64,000 nt of DNA from Primulina eburnea. Lineage: Eukaryota > Streptophyta > Magnoliopsida > Lamiales > Gesneriaceae. Where the stretch lies: assembly GCF_022965805.1 (NCBI RefSeq), contig NC_133114.1:1758761-1822760 (forward strand), read 5' to 3'. Made by a program: the position numbers and the translations under genes. Position 1 is the stretch's first letter; the number at the start of each line of letters is the position of its first letter. This document shows, in pieces, positions 59,681 to 64,000 of this stretch. The notes under the pieces are model-generated. The model did not search any database, was not told the DNA's origin, and saw nothing but the letters and a program-made list of their open reading frames with translations.

Positions 59681-60622
59681 ATGAACAATTCGTTCAATGG
59701 TTCCTTCAAGATTTACGTGGAACAGAGCAACCAACATGGAAACCTCAACAGGGACGTCGAGTCGGGCCGTGGGAACGACCCGCATACGATCGAGAGGTTC
59801 ACAAATGATGTGGATAACGTGAAGGAGGACATCAAGATTGTGGAGAATATATACAACAGTCTCAAAGAATCCCATGAAAACATCAAAACAGCGCGTACTG
59901 CGAAAATCATGAAAGATCTGCGGAGCCGAATGAACATGGATCTCGATTACCTTCTCAAGCTAGCCAAACAAATCAACAAGAAATTCGACGCACTTGTTCG
60001 GGCCAATGCTGCTCTGAGGAAGCTGCCCGGAAGCGGGCCAACTTCCAAGGACGATATCTCTCGGGGCTCAATGATCACCGAGCTGGGTGAGAGCCTGAAG
60101 CTCATCATGCGAAACTTCCAGGCACTCAGGTCTCAAATGGAAATCGAACAGAAACAAGTGATCGAGGGAAGATACTTTTCAATTACTAATGAGAAAGCAA
60201 CGGAAGAAGCCATCGATCATTTGATTTCAAGCCAAGGATCGGACAATTCTCTCCTCCAAGCCATGCAAGAACAGGGGAGAGGTGTTGTTCTGGACGTCTT
60301 GGTGGAGATTCATGAAAGGCGTGATGCAATGAGAGAGATCCGGAAGAGCTTGATGAGTCTGCACCAAATATTATTGGGCATCGCTGCACCAGTGGAGATA
60401 CCGAGTGGCAGCGGCGGCGGCGGGGGCCCACCAAGCCCCGTGGAGAACTTCATGCCAGCTGCTCCGGCGCCTCTTGCGGTTAAAGGACATGTGAACGATT
60501 ACGAGAGAGAGACAAGAAGGCAGGCATACACCGCCATTGCCGTATCATTTGCGGTCACCATAGCTCTCACCGTGGCGCTTCTGATAACAGAGCGTAATCT
60601 GTACACCATGAAAATGAAATAA
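59681..60622 (+). CDS. Syntaxin-like (SYP1-type) protein with truncated Qa-SNARE motif, copy 2
   Basis: Single exon, 313 residues, intact. Domain order equals copy 1: Habc bundle, start of the SNARE helix (EIHERRDAMREIRKSLMSL), break at HQILLGIAAPVE, a Gly-rich linker (PSGSGGGGGPPSPVENF), DYERETRRQ, a membrane span (IAVSFAVTIALTVALLI) and tail NLYTMKMK. Differences from copy 1 cluster in the first 80 residues, around 185-215 and in the linker; the middle (about 81-160) and C-terminal anchor are almost unchanged. That pattern suggests constraint on both the Habc bundle and the new anchor. The gene lies 7.4 kb downstream of copy 1 in the same orientation, so it is a tandem duplicate. Confidence 0.88.
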   Translation: MNNSFNGSFKIYVEQSNQHGNLNRDVESGRGNDPHTIERFTNDVDNVKEDIKIVENIYNSLKESHENIKTARTAKIMKDLRSRMNMDLDYLLKLAKQINKKFDALVRANAALRKLPGSGPTSKDDISRGSMITELGESLKLIMRNFQALRSQMEIEQKQVIEGRYFSITNEKATEEAIDHLISSQGSDNSLLQAMQEQGRGVVLDVLVEIHERRDAMREIRKSLMSLHQILLGIAAPVEIPSGSGGGGGPPSPVENFMPAAPAPLAVKGHVNDYERETRRQAYTAIAVSFAVTIALTVALLITERNLYTMKMK

Positions 60623-62829
60623 CTTCCGCTCATCAATATTAGCAGACATGCATTATAACTCACCATAAACAATATTTTTGTGTTTTTGCACAAAGAATTA
60701 TATGTTTGAATAATACTTTGTTCAATTATAAATGAGATCCTACTTCTATATAAATCAGTAAATCTAGAAATTCTATATGAATTATAATATGATCAACAAA
60801 ATGAGAAATACACAATATGATGCAATATATATAAATAAATCGATAGTTTTATGAAAGTTTACCATAAATTTTAGACTCGATGACAAAAAGATCATAAATG
60901 AAGAAATCGGTAGAAAAATCTCACGGTATAAATCATATGGTAGAGAAGCATCACATGGATAACTTACTTTTCATCTCGTTTTCTATTCAAAAGCTAATAT
61001 AATTTCTTATAAATATAGTTTCAGTGATTTTACATTGTTTAGGATCATGATTAGAATCAAGCTAGATGAAGAAATTTTTTGGAATTTTTCAACATGAATC
61101 TTGATTTTTCAGGCAAAATAGGTTGATGATTTTGTTATATTGCCTATACATGTTGGTTTTTGGGTGAAAGAAGATTGGTGTGTAAAAATTTGGAGATTTT
61201 TGGACAAAATTTATTATTTTTTTCTCTGTTTTTCCTTTATTTTGTCTTTATTTCTTAATCTAATTCTCTCTCAATTTAGCATCACATTCCACACGAAATT
61301 TTCTGTTGAAATTGCCCCTAAGTGATTTATTTATAGTAGAAAAGTAATTAGACGAGTCACAAGAGTCTTGACACTTGTTCAAATCTTATCTTAACATGTG
61401 GTAAGCTCAAATTTTACATAATAAAATATGTACGAGTATCTTGGCACTTGTTAAACTCTTATTTTAAGAAGTGTCAAGCTCAAAATCTCATAAAATAATA
61501 TTTTTTATTATTTATTTATTGTATTTATAGTTTGATTTTATTAATTTATAAACATATTTTATGTGTTTGTAGTGATAAATATAAATATGAATTTTACTTG
61601 TAGGATAATAAAATTAATTTTATACAATTAAATTATTATTTTTTAGAAGCATTTTTATTTATTTCATTCCATCACTTTAGACATTAACTAAACTAATGTG
61701 TAAGATAAATTATTTATATTTGTCGAATCTTTTGCTATAATAAATAGTTTTATTTTATTTTTATCATCATCATCCTTATTGTTGTTAAAATTCATGAGTT
61801 AAATTTTGACTAAACAACTCAAATTTTGGCGTGTTACAATCTCACACCTTAAAGGAGATTAATTGTCGTGGAAGAATCTGGAATCTTCCAGTTTATTTTC
61901 TTCCTCATTTTTTTGAGTATCGATTTCCTTCGATGTCGCTTCTCTTAGCATAACATCTAGTTAATCATGTGGATAATCAATTTATTTATTGTATATTCTA
62001 ATGATAGAATTTTAATAATTTGTGTCAATATTTTTTGGTTCATAATAGCAAGGAAAGTAATTAACAAGATATTTATTTATTAGGTAAAATAATTTCTAAT
62101 GATTTTTATCCAAGACTTCTCTCCCGACTATTGGTTCCAACGAGGTTGGGGATCCCAAAGTTTCTTTCCCCCTTTTCTCTCTTGAGAAGTTTGATCTATG
62201 TCTCTGCATGTAATGCTTGATTGATAGCGGAACTATAATCCACGGCTTCGGTAGATAAGGTTTCCCAACGAATATCGAGGTTGAGGTCTTGGAAAAATTT
62301 TCTGTGTTTCTAGCCTCATCTTCCATGTATTTGAGAAGCACACTGAATCAGATGGTGGAATTCTGATTCGTGTTGTGTCACATTTAAAGAACCTTGAACT
62401 AGTTCCAAGGATTCTTGTTCTCGTGTGTTGATTATTATCTAGATGATGTATTTTCCCTCAAAATCCAGTTGAAATTTAGTACATATGTTGGGAGTGAAAG
62501 GAAATATATTTACTGAACTTTATTGATATAATCTCTTAGATTTAAAATAATTTTTCTAATATAATCTTTCTTTGTTGATTTGATTGTGTATGATATTTAA
62601 TATGATCCTTGTGGAGATAAAGAAGAGATCCTTAAATAAGAGAGGCATGACATGTGTGCGGTATCGATCACTCCAAAATATACATACTTACACGCACTTG
62701 TGCACGTGGTGGAAATTCAGAGAAATAATCCTTCAAGAGACGTGCTGTCATGTGAAGAGGGCAGATACTGCGTGTTGCCTTGAATATGGGAAACATCTAT
62801 AGACAACATCCGTGGAGAAGTTGGCTAAA
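60623..62829. other. AT-rich region downstream of syntaxin-like gene 2
   Basis: 60623-60760 is 3' untranslated sequence and the part shared with 50491-50560. The phrase (T)CTTGACACTTGTT(C)AAA(C)TCTTAT...CAAGCTCAAA is repeated at 61370-61480. A minus-strand frame at 62096-62341 has no recognisable motif. No gene called. Confidence 0.4.
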
Positions 62830-63240
62830 GATCGTTTTTGTGGCTTCTCTTTTGGCAACATGTTTTTGCTTTCTTGTTAATGTTTTAATACTCTTGGTTA
62901 TTTTAGAAAGCTTTTATTTTCTCAACGTGTTGAGAAAATTGATTTTTTTTAAAATCACTAGTGATTGATTTTTTTGTAAACATTTTGGTTTTCTAGTGAT
63001 TAATTTTTGTCATGAGGCCCCGCACAAGTATTTATACTTGTGCAAATTTAATCTTGTCCATCTATTTATTTTAAGTGAATTTATGTTACGAACTTTAATA
63101 TTCCGCTGCATGTTGTCTCAAATGTTGTAACATTTGAGGCAATACTTAATTCTGATAACACAATTAATTCACAATTTATACTGCTGATTATATATTTACA
63201 CATATCTGTTGAACAACGTTCCTAACAGGGAGTGTTGATT
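62830..63240 (-). repeat. Dispersed repeat with a conserved hairpin (copy 2)
   Basis: Reverse-complement relative of 3770-4130, with the hairpin GCACAAGTAT-TT-ATACTTGTGC at 63008-63029 and the same ordered landmarks. An extra inverted repeat, CAAATGTT / AACATTTG, lies at 63119-63138. Confidence 0.55.
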
Positions 63241-64000
63241 TTCTTCCACTGATGATGAACGACTCTTCACCAATTATGTGTTGTCCCCTCGATTTGACAT
63301 ATTGCAAACTTCACCTTATCTTCCTCTGATCAGTAATTCGGGACAAAAAAAACTTTTCAATTTTTATTAGTCGTTCTTCAGCTTGTTTTGCGTCAGGGGA
63401 GCCGTAAAACTTGGTTGGGTGGAACCTAAGAAATCTTTCAAGAGTTCGATCACTTGTTTTATTCAAATCTTTGAAGATCTCAATTATCTTCGCCGAAGTT
63501 CCTCGCTAGTGGTTGCTGACAGAACTTGATGAACTGCTGAAATACTTCAAACATATATCTTGGATTTTGCTTATGTCGTGGAATATGTTATTCCTCTGCT
63601 TAGTTTTTGCTTGCGTCCGAGTAAAGGTCTTCGTCACGGTTGAAAGGGTTAATTCATCTTGCGATCACTGATGATTCATCTTGGTGCTTAGATTGTGAAC
63701 TATTTATTGACGACGTCATTCAAGAAAATAAAAATTTAGATTGTTTTTCTAATTCTAAAACTGTAGTTTTAATGGGATATAAATCGACTATAAATTTAGA
63801 AAGCTTTCATACGGTACTACCAACACTCTATGATATTCATTATTCACTATAAATCAAAACTTGATGATCAAATAATCCTCATTTGGGTCAAACTAATGTT
63901 GACATTTTATCTTTTTTTATTATTCATCATCTGAAGAGTTGGACATAATTGTAAACACTATTAGCTTTTACTATAATCAATATCCATAAAAATCCCAAAA
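63241..64000. other. Window end, no gene called
   Basis: A 70-codon frame at 63640-63852 is unrecognised. No repeat boundary or gene signature seen. Confidence 0.3.

Noticed and set aside
1..64000. tRNA, rRNA or other structured RNA genes
   Set aside because: None recognised on either strand by reading; tRNA-like matches are all retrotransposon primer-binding sites.

Overview
The window is nuclear DNA of a flowering plant. Genes with introns are scattered in AT-rich DNA and buried among LTR retrotransposons, CACTA-like, Mutator-like, Harbinger-like and Helitron-like elements. The gene set (a PPR protein, anamorsin/DRE2, a PMT-type methyltransferase, FAR1-related and SYP1-type syntaxin genes, acyl-CoA-binding protein) is that of a dicot. 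An asterid, perhaps Lamiales, is my guess from the repeat style only.

Layout. 1-1205: 5' two thirds of a PPR gene on the minus strand. 1.5-3.1 kb: decayed Copia gag. 3.14-3.55 kb: orphan membrane-protein exon. 4.5-5.2 kb: broken acyl-CoA-binding protein gene, minus strand. 5.34-23.16 kb: a three-level nest. A small TRIM/SMART-type LTR element (TSD AAAGC) sits in the upstream intron of that gene; Copia A (2,080-bp LTRs, TSD GTAGC) sits inside the TRIM; Copia B (1,150-bp LTRs, TSD GAAGC) sits inside the pol gene of Copia A. 23-34 kb: gene-poor DNA with Helitron-like and MITE insertions. 33.96-36.65 kb: a complete seven-coding-exon DRE2 gene, minus strand. 38-41 kb: a fragment with a viroplasmin-like fold and a FAR1-related gene that lacks its transposase core. 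47.1-50.0 kb: a complete seven-coding-exon PMT methyltransferase gene. 51.2-60.7 kb: two tandem, intact, single-exon syntaxin-like genes plus a third fragment, separated by CACTA-like elements, a solo LTR, a possible pararetrovirus relic and LTR debris. 60.7-64 kb: AT-rich repeats with no recognised gene.

The most notable signal is the syntaxin pair. Both proteins keep the N-terminal Habc bundle and the first half of the Qa-SNARE motif. Both lose the motif just before the ionic-layer glutamine and continue into a Gly/Pro/Ala-rich linker and a new C-terminal membrane anchor. The break is shared by two intact, diverged copies, and both carry the same 25-bp perfect inverted repeat about 100 bp upstream of the ATG. 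I infer a membrane-anchored SNARE-like regulator that cannot complete a normal four-helix zipper. The nested retrotransposons record a clear insertion order: by eye about five LTR differences in Copia A and one in Copia B.

All calls rest on reading the sequence and on recalled family features; no database search was run.
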